64,000 bases of DNA, taken from Elephas maximus indicus (lineage: Eukaryota; Chordata; Mammalia; Proboscidea; Elephantidae). The stretch lies in contig NW_026060238.1 of assembly GCF_024166365.1 (NCBI RefSeq), positions 372,001 through 436,000 of the forward strand. The letters run 5' to 3'. Positions 1 to 13,355 of this stretch are shown in pieces. The position numbers and the translations under genes were made by a program. The notes under the pieces are model-generated. The model searched no databases and was not told the origin of the DNA. It was given only the letters and a program-made list of their open reading frames with translations. The first letter of the stretch is position 1. Every line of letters begins with the position of its first letter.

Positions 1-310
1 AGAGAAGGCTATAGAAAATACAGGAAAAAGAATATAGTAGAATGTAGAATACACAATATGGAAGAATAAAGAATATAGAAGAATTAGAATATAGAATATG
101 GAAGAATATAGAATATGCATTATAGAAGAATATACACAGTAGAAGACTATACAATACAGAATATAGATTATACAAGAACATGTAATACAGAATTTAGAAT
201 ATAGAATGTAGAATACAGAAAAAAGAATATAAAATATAGAATAAAGACTGTAGAATACAGATTATAGAATATAGAAAATTATGGAATGTAGAATGTAAAA
301 TATAGAATAC
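1..310. repeat. 7-bp satellite, A-rich (ATAGAAT) orientation, left edge
   Basis: The plus strand reads as degenerate tandem heptamers of the type ATAGAAT, with common variants GTAGAAT, ACAGAAT and AAGAAT. The stretch resembles the satellite at about 25625-25945: both share 'gaaaatac..gaaaaagaatatagtaga' early and 'gaaaattatggaatgtagaa' late. It is therefore a piece of the same satellite that fills 23.4-41.4 kb, in the same orientation. It is cut off by the window edge on the left and switches strand at about 311. No gene is visible. Confidence 0.9.
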
Positions 311-3300
311 ACTATATTCTTCTATTTTCAAAGTTCTTTTGTATTCTGTATCCTATCTTCAGTGTTCTGTGTTCCATATTCTATATTTTAAATTCTCTAT
401 ATTCTATAATCTATGTTCTTCTATATTCTATATTTTTGTATATTCTATATGCCATACTCTGTATTCTATATTCTATATTTTTCTACATACAATATTCTTC
501 TATATTCCATATTCTATATTCTACATTGTATTTTAAATTCTTCCATATTCTATGTTCTGTATTCTACATTCTAAATTCTTTATGTTCTTCCCTTTTAGTC
601 TATATTTTTCTATATACTATAATTTTCTGTATTCTGCACTCCATATTCTACATTCTTCCTTCTGTATTCTATATTATTCTATATTCTGAATTCTATATTC
701 TTCTATATTGTAGATTCTGTATTTTACATTCTATATTCTATATTCCATTATTTCTATATTCTATAATCTATATTCTATATTACGTGTTCTTTATGCTTTA
801 TTTCATATTCTATATTTTGTATTCTACATTGTATGTTCTTCTATATTCTATTTTTTCTGTATTCTATATTCCATACTCTGTGTTCTATATTCAATGTGCT
901 TTTTCTATATTCTATATTTTTCTGTATCATTTTCTGTATTCTATATTCTACATTCTATATTCTTCTATAGTCTGTACCATATATTGTTCTATATTGTATA
1001 TTCTGTATTTTACATTCTACATTCTATATTCCATAATCTTCTATATTCTATAATGTATATTCTCTATATTATGCATTTTTTATTCTATATTTTGTATTCT
1101 GTATTCTACATTCTCTATTCTAAATTCTATATTTTTCTATATTCCATTGTCTGTATTCTATATTCAATGTTTTTTCCTATAGTCTATATTTTTTTATTAT
1201 TTTCAGTATTCTATATTCCATATTCTGTAAACTATATTCTACATTCTATATTCTCTTATATTCCATCTTCTATATTCTATATTCCAGAATCTTCTATATT
1301 CTATATTCCAGAATCTTCTATATTCTGTAATGTATATTCTTCTATATTCTATGTTCTTTATCCTATATTTTATATTCTGTATTGTACTTTGTACATACTC
1401 TATTCTATATTCTATATTTATCTCTATTCTATACTTTTCTATATTCTCTATTAATACCCTGTATTGTATATTCTATATTCTACATTCCAAATTCTTCTAT
1501 ATTCCATATTCCACATTCTAAATTCTATGTTCTTCTATATTCTATATTTTCTTATATCTTATATTCCATACTCTCTATTCTATATTCAATGTTCTATGTT
1601 GTATATTCTATATTTTTCTTTATTCTGTATTCTATATTCCATATTGTATATTCTACATTCTATATTCTAAAATCTTCTGTATTCTACATTCTGTATTCTA
1701 TATTCTTCTATATTCTATATTTTTCTATATTCTATGTTCTATAGTCAATCTTCCATTTTCTATATTTTTATATATGGTATATTTTTGTGTATTCTATATT
1801 CCATATTCTTGATACTATATTCAACATTCTGTTCTTCTATATTCCGTATTCCATATTCTCCTACATTCTATATTTTACATTCTATATTCCATAATCTTCT
1901 GTATTGTATGATTTATTATCTCCTATATTCTATAATCTGTATTCTTCTATACTTTGCATTCTGTAATCTGTATTCCACATTGTACATTTTATATTCTTCT
2001 GTATTCTATATTCTAAACATATATTCTATGTTCTTCTATATTCTGTTATCTATGCTATATTCTTCTATAATGTATATTCTATATCCCTATTTATTCCAAA
2101 TCCTCTATACACCGTATTCTTCTATTTTCAAAGTTCTTTTATATTCTGTATTCTATCTTCAGTGTTCTATGTTCCATATTCTATATTTGAAATTCTTTAC
2201 ATTCTATAATCTATGTTCTTCTGTAGTCTATATTATTCTATATTCTGTATTCCATACTCTATTCTATATTCGATGTTCTATATTCTATATTTTTCTACAT
2301 ACAATATTCCTCTATATTCTATATTGCACATTTCATATTCCATATTCTACTTTCTGCATGGTATAGTCTATGTTCTGTATTCTATATTCTTCCATATTCT
2401 TCTATGTTCTATATTTTTCTACATACCATATTTTTCTGTATTCTATATTCTTCTATATTGTATATTCTTCATTTTATATTGTATATTCTGTTATCTTCTA
2501 TATTCTTTAATCTATATTCTTCTATATTCTGTGGTCTTTATGCTTTATTTCATATTCTATATTTTGTATTCTACATTCTATATTCTATGTTCTATATTCT
2601 TCTATATTCTATATTCCATACTCTGTGTTGCATATTCAGTGTTCTTTTTCTATATTTTATGCTTTTCTATATAATTTTCTGTATTCTATAGTCTACATCC
2701 TATACTCTATATTCTTCAATAGTCTGTATCATATATTCTTCTATATTGTATATTCTGTATTTTACATCCTACATTTTACATTCCTTAATCTTCTATATTC
2801 TGTAATGTTTATTTTCTATGTTATGTATTTTTATTCTATGTTTTATATTCTGTATTCTATATTTTTCTATATTCCATTGTCTGTATTCTATATTCAATTT
2901 TTTTCTATAGTCTATATTTTATAATTTTCTGTATTCTATATTCCGTATTGCATATTCTGTATACTATATTCTGCATTCTATATTCTCTTATATTCCATTT
3001 CCTATATTCTATATTTAATTCTATATTCCAGAATCTTCTATATTTTATAATCTATATTCCTCTATATTCTATGTTCTATATTTTATATTCTGAATTCTAC
3101 TTTGTACATACTCTATTCTCTATTTATCTCTATTCTATATTTTTTCTATATTCTCTATTTCATACTCTGTATTCTATATTCCATATTCAATGTTCTATAT
3201 TCTATATTTTATATACTATATTCTTCTGTATTCTACATTCTATATTCCTTATTCTATTTTCTACATTCTGCATTCTATATTCTTCTCTATTCTGTATTCT

Positions 3301-5220
3301 TCTACATTCTTATTTTATATTCTTCACTTATAATCTATATCCTTCTATCTGCTATATTCTATATTGTACATTCTAAATTCTATATTCAATATTCTACAGT
3401 TTACATTCTATATTTTAAATTTTTCGATATTCTTTATTCTCTATACTCTATTCCATATTCCATGTTCTCCATTCTACATTTTATATTCTATTTTCTTCTA
3501 TATTCTACATTTTATGTCCTAAATTTTTCTGAATTCTGTATTCTTCTATATTTTTATTGTATATTCTGCCTTCTAATCTCTATATTCTTCTGTAATCTAA
3601 TATTCTCTTGTATAGTCTATTCCATATTCTCTATTCTACATTCTACATTCTTCTATAGTTTGTAATCTATATTCTTCTACTTTCTGTATTCTATATTCTT
3701 CAGTAGTGTACATCCTGTACCCTATATTCGTCAATATTCTATTTTCTTCTACGTTCTATCTTCTATATTCTGTAGTCTGTCATCTATATTCTTTATTCTT
3801 CTATATTCTGCATTCATATATCTGTATCTTCTATATTCTAAATTTATGCTCTATGTTTTCCTATATTCTGTATTCTATATTTTTCAACATTCTATATTCT
3901 TTTATAATTATATTCTACATTCTCATATTTTCCATATTCTATATTCTTCTATAATCTATATTCTTTTTTCTTTTATATTCTGTATTGTATCTTCTATGTT
4001 TTATATTCTATATTCCTCTCTATTCTATAGTCCATATTCTATATTCTACATTCTAAATTCTTCTATACTCTATATTCTGTATTTTATATTCTTCTATGTT
4101 TTATATTCTTTTATATTCTAGTTCTATATTTTTCCATAGTCTAGGTTGTATATTCCATATTCTCTATTCTATACTGCATATTCTACATTCTACATTCTAA
4201 AATCTTCTATATTCTACATTCTGTATTCTAAATTCTACAGTCTATATTCTTCTAGATTCTATATTCTAGATTTTTCTATATTCTATGTTCTATATTCAAT
4301 CTTCTATTTTCTATATTTTACATATACTATATTTTTGTGTATTCTATATTCCATATTCTTGATACTATATTCAACATTCCATATTCTTGTATATTCTGTG
4401 TTGCATTTTCTCCTATATTCTACATTTTACATTCTACATTGTATTTTCCATAATCATGTATATTGTATAATTTATAATCTTCTATGTTCTGTAATTTATA
4501 TTCTCCTATATTCTTCATTGTATAGTTTGCATTCTATAATCGCTCTTCTACATTGTACATTTTATGTTCTTCTGTATTCTACATTCTGAATTTATATTCT
4601 ATTTTCTTCTATATTCTGTATTCTTTATGCTCTGTTCTTCTATAACGTATATTCTGTACTCTTCTTTATTCCAAATCCTCTATACACTATACTCTTCTAT
4701 TTTCAAAGTTCTTTTATATTCTGTATTGTATCTTCAGTGTTCTCTGTATCATATTCTATATTTTAAAGTCTCTGTATTCTATGATCTGTGTTCTACGATG
4801 TTTTTCTACATTCTGTATTTTTGTATATTCTATATTTCATACTCTGTATTGTATATTTGATGTTCTATATTCTATATTTTTCTTCATACAATATTCTTCC
4901 ATATTCTATATTGCATATTTTGTATTCCATATTCTACATTCCATATTTTAAATTCCTCTATATTATGTATACTGTATTCTATAGTCTATGTTCTTCCATA
5001 TTCCATGTTTTCTTCTATATTGTGTATTCTCTATTTACATTCTATATTCTATTGTCTTCTATATTCTATCATATATATTCTATGTTCTGTGTAATTTATA
5101 CTTTATTTCATAATTTATGTTTTGTATTCTACATTCTATATTCTATGTTCAATATTCTATATTCTTCTATATTCTATATTCCATAATCTATGTTCTATAT
5201 TGAATGTTCATTTTCTATAT
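311..5220. repeat. 7-bp satellite, T-rich (ATTCTAT) orientation
   Basis: Degenerate tandem ATTCTAT heptamers fill 4.9 kb. This is the reverse complement of the satellite at 23.4-41.4 kb. Three heptamers make 21 bases, so translation gives a 7-residue cycle (YSIFYIL). The unit has no stop codon on this strand, which explains the many overlapping open frames; they are not genes. A higher-order pattern is visible. A distinctive 'tattttcaaagttctttt' type block recurs at about 321, 2121 and 4697. A 'ctttgtacatactct' block recurs at about 1387 and 3100. The higher-order spacing is therefore about 1.8 to 2.6 kb, shorter and less regular than in the right-hand array. The array ends abruptly at the macrosatellite. 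Confidence 0.92.
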
Positions 5221-6106
5221 GTGGCAAACAGGTCATCTGTGTCCCTACGTCCATAAACCATTGGACTGCTGGAGCCCAGGCTGCCAGGATTTCGGCCTTG
5301 CCTTCAGAGCCCGGCAACATACGCAGCCTTTCACCGGAGGCGGGGATATGGAGACAGCAAAAATTTGGAAAATGGAACTGTCTCCTCGATTTCCCTGGCA
5401 TTGTCTTTTTCAGCGACATGCTTTTTTCCCTAGTAGGATAAGGCACTGACAGAGAAAGGCAGGATTATGTGTGCAGGAAAGGTGTGTGCTGAGAGGGTGA
5501 CAACATTGAGACCAGTTTGGGATCTTTTGTCCCAGGAAAGGCCTCTGGCAGTTGTGGGTCAATACTCTCTGCCCATCCCATTTGGGGAGGGGGCTCTCCA
5601 TACAAAGGAGCAGAGGAATTATTCTTTGCCTGAGAAGTTGCATCTACCCACAAGCTCCAACTGGCCAGGGCCCACCCTACTGTATTGCTCATGTCAAACA
5701 ACAGAAGCTAAGACATTCCAGAGAGACTACCTTCTATTCTCTGCCCATGGGGAACCAGTACAGCCAGAAGCCTCCCCTGTTCCCATTCCGGGCTCTATCT
5801 TAGGCACCTCATACTTGTGATGTGTCTCAGGGGTAGAATGAGGAGATTTCTCTGAATGCACACTTAAGGGAGGGGGCATTAGATGCTGAGTAAGGGCGCC
5901 TTGCCTACTGATATTCTAGCGTAAGTGGAAAAGAGGTAACTGCCTGCTATCCCAGTGTGTCGAACCTGTCCAAATCAAGAGTTGTCTACTGTGAAGATAT
6001 TCCCTGGGTGCCCTCGATTTTGTGGCCAAAGACAGAAGGGGCCGTTGTGTATCTATGGGTAAAATGGAGGGCTCTGCGGAACTGGTCAGTTAGGCTGGAC
6101 CTCTCC

Positions 6107-6185
6107 TACTGGCTCAGTGTTTGTGACCCGTCCCTGTCAGAAGTTCCCTCCAGCCTTCTGGTGGTTGTCTCCATGGTGATTGGGA
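6107..6185. promoter_or_regulatory. Promoter-like block in A monomers (inverted CCAAT, ETS, X-box-like)
   Basis: In every A monomer a block of about 75 bp stays well conserved. It holds an inverted CCAAT box (TATTGGCTCAGTG in the best copies), TTCCGCCCA, an ETS-like CTTCCGGTGG and the palindrome-like GTCTCCATGGTGAT, which resembles an RFX X-box. Approximate starts are 6107 (CCAAT degraded to ACTGG), 8817, 11527, 14245, 16931 and 19643. The B monomers keep the X-box-like part (for example 7520-7533), preceded by 'ataagctccgcccactcttcc'. Together these suggest a possible promoter, but no transcript can be inferred from the sequence alone. Confidence 0.3.
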
Positions 6186-7391
6186 AAGAAGCCTTAGGAC
6201 CCACACTCAGCCTTCACCTGGCCTACCTGGCCTCTTTACCCTCATCGAGACCGCTGTGCGGGTGAAAGAAAGGATGTCAGCCAGTGACCTCATTTCCTTT
6301 GAAGGATTAGGCTCCTTGCCTGGGCAGAAGACAGCCAAGGTCAGCCTGAGCCTAGACACCTAATGACCTGTGACACTGTAGCCAGTGATAGATGTTGATG
6401 TCCACGCTCAGGTATCCGCAGGTGGCGGATTGAGAGTGGTTGGAGGAGAAATGTAACTAGAGACCACACTCTCACGAGGGCATGGGCCAGAGGTCAGGGA
6501 AAATAGCTGAGGTGGAGGAGTTCTAGCGGAGCCAGTCTAGGGCCCAGGACTCCCTACTGTAGGTGGCAAAGAGGTGATCCATATGCCGCCATCCGCAGAC
6601 TCTGGACTGCTGGGGCCATGGATGCCTGGATTTCGGAATTGTCTTCGGAGAAGTGACGCACATGCAGTGTGCCACTAGAGGCTGTGGACCAGCAGAGGGC
6701 AAAATCTTGAAAATGGGGGCTTCAGTTGACTTTGCCTGTGCTCTCCTTTGGCTGAGTGACATCATGTGTTTCCTAGCAGGAGAAGGCATTCAGGGAGAGA
6801 GGCGGATTCCATGTGTGCAGGGAAAGTGTGTGCTGAGATGATGAGTCGCTGGAGATGAGGGTGCACTCTTCTCACCCAGGATAGGCCCGTGGCAGGTATG
6901 TGTCAATATTTTCTCCCCTTTGCACTCAGCCGGGTGTTTACATACAATGTTAGCAGCAAAATTAGTAGCCTCCGGAGAGGCTGCCACATGTCAGCAAGTG
7001 CCACCGAGCCAGGGTCCGCCCGTGATGTAGCTCCCCAATCAATCACTACTCTCTAGACCTTCCAGATAGACTACCACATCTTCTCTGCCAAAGGGCAACC
7101 AGTACATCCACAGGCCTTCTCCCTTTGCTCTTTCATCTCTAGGCACTCTGTCAGGCTCTCCAAGGTGTGAAGTGACTCACGGGGAGAAGGAAGATATTTC
7201 ACAGAATGAACACACCCAGAGAGAGACAGAGAGAGGCAAGAGATGCTGAGTGGGGATGCCTTGTGTAATGATATCCTCAGGAAAGTGGGAAAGAGGTACC
7301 TGCCTTGCTCTGCCAATGCCCTGAACCAGTCTGCACCAGGGGCTGCCTTGCGCCTGCGTAGCCGTTCCCAGGGTGTGCTCAAATCCTGTGG

Positions 7392-7403
7392 CCACTAGGT
7401 GTC
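7392..7403 (+). promoter_or_regulatory. CTCF-like core motif repeated once per 2.7 kb unit
   Basis: The sequence CCACTAGGTGTC matches the known CTCF core (CCASYAGRKGGC) at 11 of 12 positions. It recurs in the B monomer of each complete unit: 7392-7403, 10112-10123 (first base T), 12820-12831, 15512-15523 and 18217-18228. The homologous place in the A monomers reads 'gtggccaaagacagaagggg' and lacks the motif. Occupancy is not shown by sequence. Registered CTCF sites are known in other mammalian macrosatellites such as DXZ4, which makes the match worth noting. Confidence 0.35.
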
Positions 7404-7923
7404 CTAGGTCACAATGGAGGGCCCTGTGTTTTCTGTCTGGTGGGCCGAATCTCTGCCATTGTCTCAGTCTTGTCACCAGGCCCATTATAAGCTCCGCCCA
7501 CTCTTCCAGTGGTGGGACTGTCTCCATGGTGACTGCAAAGAAGAATTTGCCCCACCGACGTGGACTTCAGTTCACCTACCTGGCCTGCTGACCCTCACTA
7601 AGACCTCTGTGTTGATAAAAATTAATGTCCGCCACTGCCCAGGTGATAGCATCTGGGATAAAAGATTCGCGACCTTGCCTGGGGCAGAAGGCAACCAAGG
7701 TCAGTTGGTACCTGGAAGTCTAGTGACTTCTGACATTGCTTTCAGTGACAAATGTTGACTCCCACACTCACATATCCCCTGGTGACAGAATGATACCGAT
7801 GGGTGGAGAAACATCGCGCTGGAGCACACGTTCAACGGGGCACCGGCCAAAGGCCAGGGCCAGTAGAGGACGTCATGGAGCTGAATGGTGAGCCAGTGAA
7901 GGGCCCACGGATTCCTCCTGTAT

Positions 7924-10643
7924 GTGGCAAACAGGTCATCCGTGTCCCCACATCCATAAACCATTGGACTGCTGGGGCCCAGGCTGCCAGGATTTCGCCT
8001 TTGCCTTCGGAGCCCGGCCACATTCGCAGCCTTCCACTGGAGGCGGGAATATGTAGACGGCAAAAATTTGGAAAATGGCAGTGTCTCCTCAATTTCCCTG
8101 GCATTGGCCTTTTTGAGCGGCATGCTTTTTTTCCTACTGGGATAAGGCACTGACTCAGAAAGGCAGGGTTATGTGTGCAGGAAAAGTGTGTGCTGAGAGG
8201 GTGACGACGTTGAGACCAGGTTGGGATTTTTAGTCCCATGAAAGGCCTCTGACAGGTGTGGGTCAATGTTCTCTGCCCATCCCACTTGGCAGGGGGAGGT
8301 TTTCACCAAACAAAACAGCAGCAGAATTATTCATCGCCAGAGAGGTTGCATCTGCCCACAAGCTCCACCTGGTCATGGTGTGCCCTTACTGTATTGACCA
8401 TGTCAATCAACAGAAGCTACGACCGTCCAGAGAGACTACTTTCTATTCTCTACCTACGGGGAAGCGGTACAGCCAGAAGCATCCCCCGTTTCATCTCCAG
8501 GCTCTCTCTCAGGCTCCTCATACTTGTGATGTGACTCAGGGGTGGAATGAAGAGATTTCTCTGAATGAACACATCCAGAAAGGGGCCAGAGATGCTGAGG
8601 AAGGGCACCTTGACTACTGATATCGTAGAGTAAGTGGAAAAGAGGTAACTGCCTGCTGTCCCAGTGTGTTGAACCTGTCCACATCAGGGGTTTTCTACCG
8701 TGAAGTTATTCCCTGGGTGCCCTCGATTTTGTGGCCAAAGACAGAAGGGGCCGTTGTGTATCTATGGGTAAAATGGAGGGCTCTGCGGAACTGACCTGTT
8801 AGGCTGGACCTCTCTCCTATTGGTTCAGTGTTTGTGACCCGTCGCCATCAGAAGTTTCCTCAAGCCTTCTGGTGGCTATCTCCATGGAGATTCGGAACGA
8901 AAACTTAGGGCCCGCACTCAGCCTTCACCTGGCCTACCTGGCCTCTTTACCCTCATCTAGACCGGTGTGTTGGTGAAAGAAAGGAAGTCGGCCAGTCACC
9001 ACATGTCCTCATTGACGGTGAAGGATTAAGTTCGTTGCCTGGGCAGAAGACAGCCAAGGTCAGCCTGAGCCTAGACACCTACTGACCTGTGACACTGCAG
9101 CCAGTAATAGATGTTGATTTCCACGCTCATGTATCCACAGGTGGCGGATTCAGAGTGGTCGGAGGAGAAGTGTAACTAGAGATCACATACACGCGAGGGC
9201 ACGGGCCAAAGGTCAGGGAAAATAGCTGAGGTCATGGAGCTCTAGCGGACCCAGTCTAGGGCTGAGGCCTCTCTCCTGTACGTGGCAAAGAGGTGATCCA
9301 TATGCCACCATTCGCAGACTCTGGACTGCTAGGGACCTGGATGCCTGGATTTCGGCCTTGTCTTTGGAGAAGTGACGCACATGCTGTGTGCCACCGGCGG
9401 CTGTGGCCCAGCAGAAGGCAAAATCTGAAAATGGAGGCTTCAGTTGCCTTTGCCTGTGCTCTCCTTTGGCTGACTTCCATCCCTTGTTTCCTAGCAGGGA
9501 AGGCATTCGTGGAGAGAGGCAGATTCTATGTCTACAGGCAAAGTGTTTGCTGAGATGATGAGTCGCTGGAGACCAGGGTGGACTCTTCAGACCCAGGATA
9601 GGCCTCTGGAAGGTATGTGTCAATGTTCTCTGCCCATGGCACTCACTCGGGTGTTTGCATACAATCTTATCAGTGGAATTACTAGTCTCCAGAGAGGGTG
9701 CCACACGTCAGCAAGCTTCACCTGGCCACGTCCACCCGTGATGTAGCTCCGCAATCAAAAACTACTGTCTAGACCTTCCAGATAGACTACCAGATCTTTT
9801 CTGCCCATATGCAAGCAGTACAGCCAGAGGCCTTCCCCCCTTGCTCTTTCATCTCTAGGGACTCTGTCAGGAACTCCCAGGTGTGACTTGACTAAGGGGG
9901 AGAAGGAAGAGATTTCAGAGAATGAACATCTCTAGAGAGAGACAGAGAGAGAGAGGCAAGAGATGGTGAGTGGGGATGCCTTGCGTACTGATATCCTCAG
10001 GAAAGTGGGAAGGAGGTACCTGGCCTGCTCTGCCAGTGCCCTGAAGCAGTCCACACCAGGGGCTCCATTGTGCCTGCGTAGCCTTTCCCAGAGTGTGCTC
10101 AAATTTTGTGGTCACTAGGTGTCATAGGTCACAAAGGGGGGCCCTGTGTCATCTGCTTGGGGAGCCAGATCTCTGCCATTGTCTCAGTCTTGTCACCAGG
10201 CCCATCATAAGCTCTGCTCACTCTTCCCAGGGGGGGACTGTCTCCATGGTGATGGCCAGGAAGCCTGAGCCCTGCCCACCTGGCCATCACTTCACCTACC
10301 TGGCCTGCTGATCCTTACTCAGACCTCTGTGTTGATAAAAATTAATGTCCGCCAGTACCCAGGTGTCAGCATTTGGGATAAAGAATTCGGAACCTTGCCT
10401 GGGGCAGAAGGCAGCCCAGGTCAGCGGGTACCTGGAAGTCTAGTAACTTGTGACACTGCTGCCAGTGACAAAAGGTAACTCCCAGACTCACATATCCCCT
10501 GGTGGCAGAATGATAGTGATGGGTGGAGAAACATCGCTCCGGAGCACACGTTCAATGGGACACTGGCCAAAGGCCTGGGCTAGTAGTGGATGTCGTGGAG
10601 CTGAATGGCGAGCCAGTGAAGGGCCCAAGGATCCCTCCTGTAT
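7924..10643. repeat. Macrosatellite unit 2 (A 7924-9281, B 9282-10643)
   Basis: Second complete dimer, 2720 bp. Its A monomer differs from the others in the X-box-like palindrome (ATCTCCATGGAGAT near 8879). In its B monomer the CTCF-like core reads TCACTAGGTGTC (10112-10123), one base different from the other copies. Confidence 0.88.
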
Positions 10644-13355
10644 GTGGCAAACAGGTCATCTGTGTCCCCACGTCCATCAACCATTGCACTGCTGGGGCCC
10701 AGACTGCCAGGATTTCGCCCTTGCCTTTAGAGCCCGGCTAGATACGCAGCCTTGCACCGGCGGCGGGGACATGTAGACAGCAAAAATTTGGAAAATGGCA
10801 GTGTCTCCTCGATTTCCATGATATCAGCTTTTTGAGCGGTATGGTTTTTTGCCTAGTAGGATAAGGCACTGACGGAGAAATGTAGGATTATTTGTGCAGA
10901 AAAGGTGTGTGCTGAGAGGGTGACGACGTTGAGACAAGGTTGGGATGTTTAGTTCCAGGAAAGGCCCTTGGCAGTTGTGGGTCAGTGATCTCTGCCCATC
11001 CCACTTGGCGGCGGTAGCTTTACAGCATACAAAGAACCAGCGGACTTATTCGTCACCGGAGACGTTCCATCAGTCCACAAGCTCCACCTGGCCAGGGTCC
11101 GCCCCTACTGTATTGCCCATGACAATCAACAGAAGCTAAGATTTTCCAGAAAGACTACCTGCTATTCTCTACCCACGGGGAAGTGGTACAACCAGAAGCC
11201 TCCCCCGTTTCATCTCCAGGCTGTCTCTCAGGTCCCTCACACCTGTGATGTGTCTCGGGGGTAGAACGAAGAGATTTCGCTGAATGAACACATACAGAGA
11301 GGGGCCATATATGCTGAGGAAGGGCGCCTTGCCTACTGATACCCTAGGGTAAGTGGAAAAGAGGTACCTGCTTCCTGGCCCAGTGTGTCGAACGTGTCCA
11401 CATCAGGGGTGCCTACTGTGAAGTGATTCCCTGGGTGCCCTCGATTTTGTGGCCAAAAACAGAAGGGACCCTTGTGTGTCCATAGGAAAAATGGAGGGCT
11501 CTGCGGAACTGGCCGGTTAGGACCTGCCGTATTGGCTCAGTGTTTGTGACCCATTCCCGGTAGAAGTTTTGGCCAGCCTTCCGGTGGCTGTCTCCATGGT
11601 GATTGGGAAAGAAGCCTTAGGACCCACACTCAGCCTTCACCTGGCCTACCTGGCCTCTTTACCCTCATCCAGACTGATGTGTGGATGAAACAGAGGATGT
11701 CGGTCAGTGACCACCTGTCCTCATTGCCTTTGAAGGATTAGGCTCCTTGCCTGGGCAGAAGACAGCCAAGGTCAGCCTGAGCCTAGACACCTAGCGGCCT
11801 GTGACACTGCAGGCAGTGACAGATGTTGATTTCCACGCTCAGGTATCCACAGGTGGCAGATTCAGAATGGTCGGAGGAGAAGTGTAACTAGAGATCACAC
11901 ACTCACGAGGGCACGGGCCAAAAGTCAGGGAAAATAGCTGAGGTCGTGGAGCTCTAGAGGAGCCAGTCTAGGGCCCAGGCCTCCCTCCTGGACGTGGCCT
12001 AGAGGTGATCCATATGCCGCCATCCTCAGACTCTGGATTGCTGGTGCCATGAACGCCCAGATTTCAGCCTTTTCTTCGGAGATGTGACACACATGCAGGA
12101 TGCCACTGGAGGCAGTTGACTAGCAGAGGGTAAAATCTTGAAAATGGGGGCTTCAGTTGACTTTGCCTGTGCTCTCCTTTGGCTGAGTGACATCGTGTGT
12201 TTCCTAGCAGGAGAAGACATTCCTGGAGAGAGGTGGATTCCTTGTGTGTGGGAAACCGTGTGCTGAGATGATGAGTCGCTCGAGAGGAGGGTGGACTCTT
12301 CAGACCTAGGATACACCTCTGGCAGGTATGTGTCAATGTTTTCTGCCCATGGCACTCACCCGGCTATTTGCATACAATGTTATCAGCGGAATTAGTAGTC
12401 TCCGGTGAGGCTGCCACATGTCAGGAAGCTTCACCTGGCCACAGTCTGTCCGTGATGTAACTGTCCAATCAATCTCTACTCTCTAGATCTTCGAAATAGA
12501 CTACCAGATCTTCTTTGCCCATGGACAGCAGTATAGCCAGAGACCTTCCCCCTTTGCTCTTTCGCCTCTAGTTACTCTGTCATGCACTCCAAGTTGTGAA
12601 GTGACAAGGGGGAGAAGGAAGAGATTTCAGAGAATGAACACATACAGAGAGAGACAGAGAGAGGCAAGAGATGCTGAGTGGGGATGTCTTGCATAATAAT
12701 ATCCTCAGGAAAGTGGGAAAGAGGTACCTGGCCTTCCATGGCAAAGAACCGAGCCAGTCCGCACCAGGGGATCCCTTGTACGTGCGTAGCGTTTCCCAGG
12801 GTATGCTCAAATCCTGTGGCCACTAGGTGTCATAGGCCAAAATGGAGGGCCCTGTGTCATCTGCCTGGTGGGCCAGATCTCTGCCATTGGCTCAGTCTTG
12901 TCACCAGGCCCATCGTAAGCTCTGCCCAGTCTTCCTTTGGGGGGACTGTCTCCATGGTGATGGCAAAGAAGCCTTAGCCCCGCCCACCTGGCCTTCACTT
13001 CACCTCCCTGGCCTGCTGACCCTCACTCAGACCTCTCTGTTGATAAAAATTAATGTCTGCCAGTGCCCAGGTGTCAGCATCTGGGATATAGAATTCGGAA
13101 CCTTGCCTGGGGCAGAAGGCAGCCTAGGTCAGCGGGTACCTGGAAGTCTAGAGACTTGTGACACTGCTGCCAGTGACAAATGGTGACTCCCACTCTCACA
13201 TATCCCAGGTGGCAGAATGATAGTGATGGCTGGAGAAACATCGCTCTGGAACTTTCATTCACTGGGGCACCGGCCAAAGCAAAGCCCAGGGCCAGTAGTG
13301 CACATCGTGGAGCTGAATGGCGTGCCACTGAAGGGCCCAGGGATTCCTCCTGTAT
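10644..13355. repeat. Macrosatellite unit 3 (A 10644-11993, B 11994-13355)
   Basis: Third complete dimer, 2712 bp. The CTCF-like core CCACTAGGTGTC lies at 12820-12831. Near 13268 the last part of the unit has a short local expansion (CCAAAGCAAAGCCCAGG, where other copies have CCAAAGGCCAGG), a useful copy-specific marker. Confidence 0.88.

Larger units (their letters stand above)
5221..7923. repeat. Macrosatellite unit 1 (A 5221-6562, B 6563-7923)
   Basis: First complete dimer. It abuts the T-rich 7-bp satellite exactly at the 'gtggcaaa' landmark, which is also the point I use to phase the units. The B monomer carries CCACTAGGTGTC at 7392-7403. The A monomer has a weaker version of the promoter-like block (ACTGGCTCAGTG, then GTCTCCATGGTGAT at 6167-6180). 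Confidence 0.88.

Noticed and set aside
311-5200. Many overlapping open frames rich in Y, S, I, F and L on the plus strand
   Set aside because: They follow from the 7-bp unit, which has no stop codon on the T-rich strand and translates to a 7-residue cycle in every frame. Most lack ATG starts, and the frames switch to the minus strand exactly where the satellite is inverted.
5221-5240. Telomere-like or alpha-satellite-like repeats at the array edges
   Set aside because: No TTAGGG runs, no 171-bp periodicity and no CENP-B box-like sequence were seen in the window.
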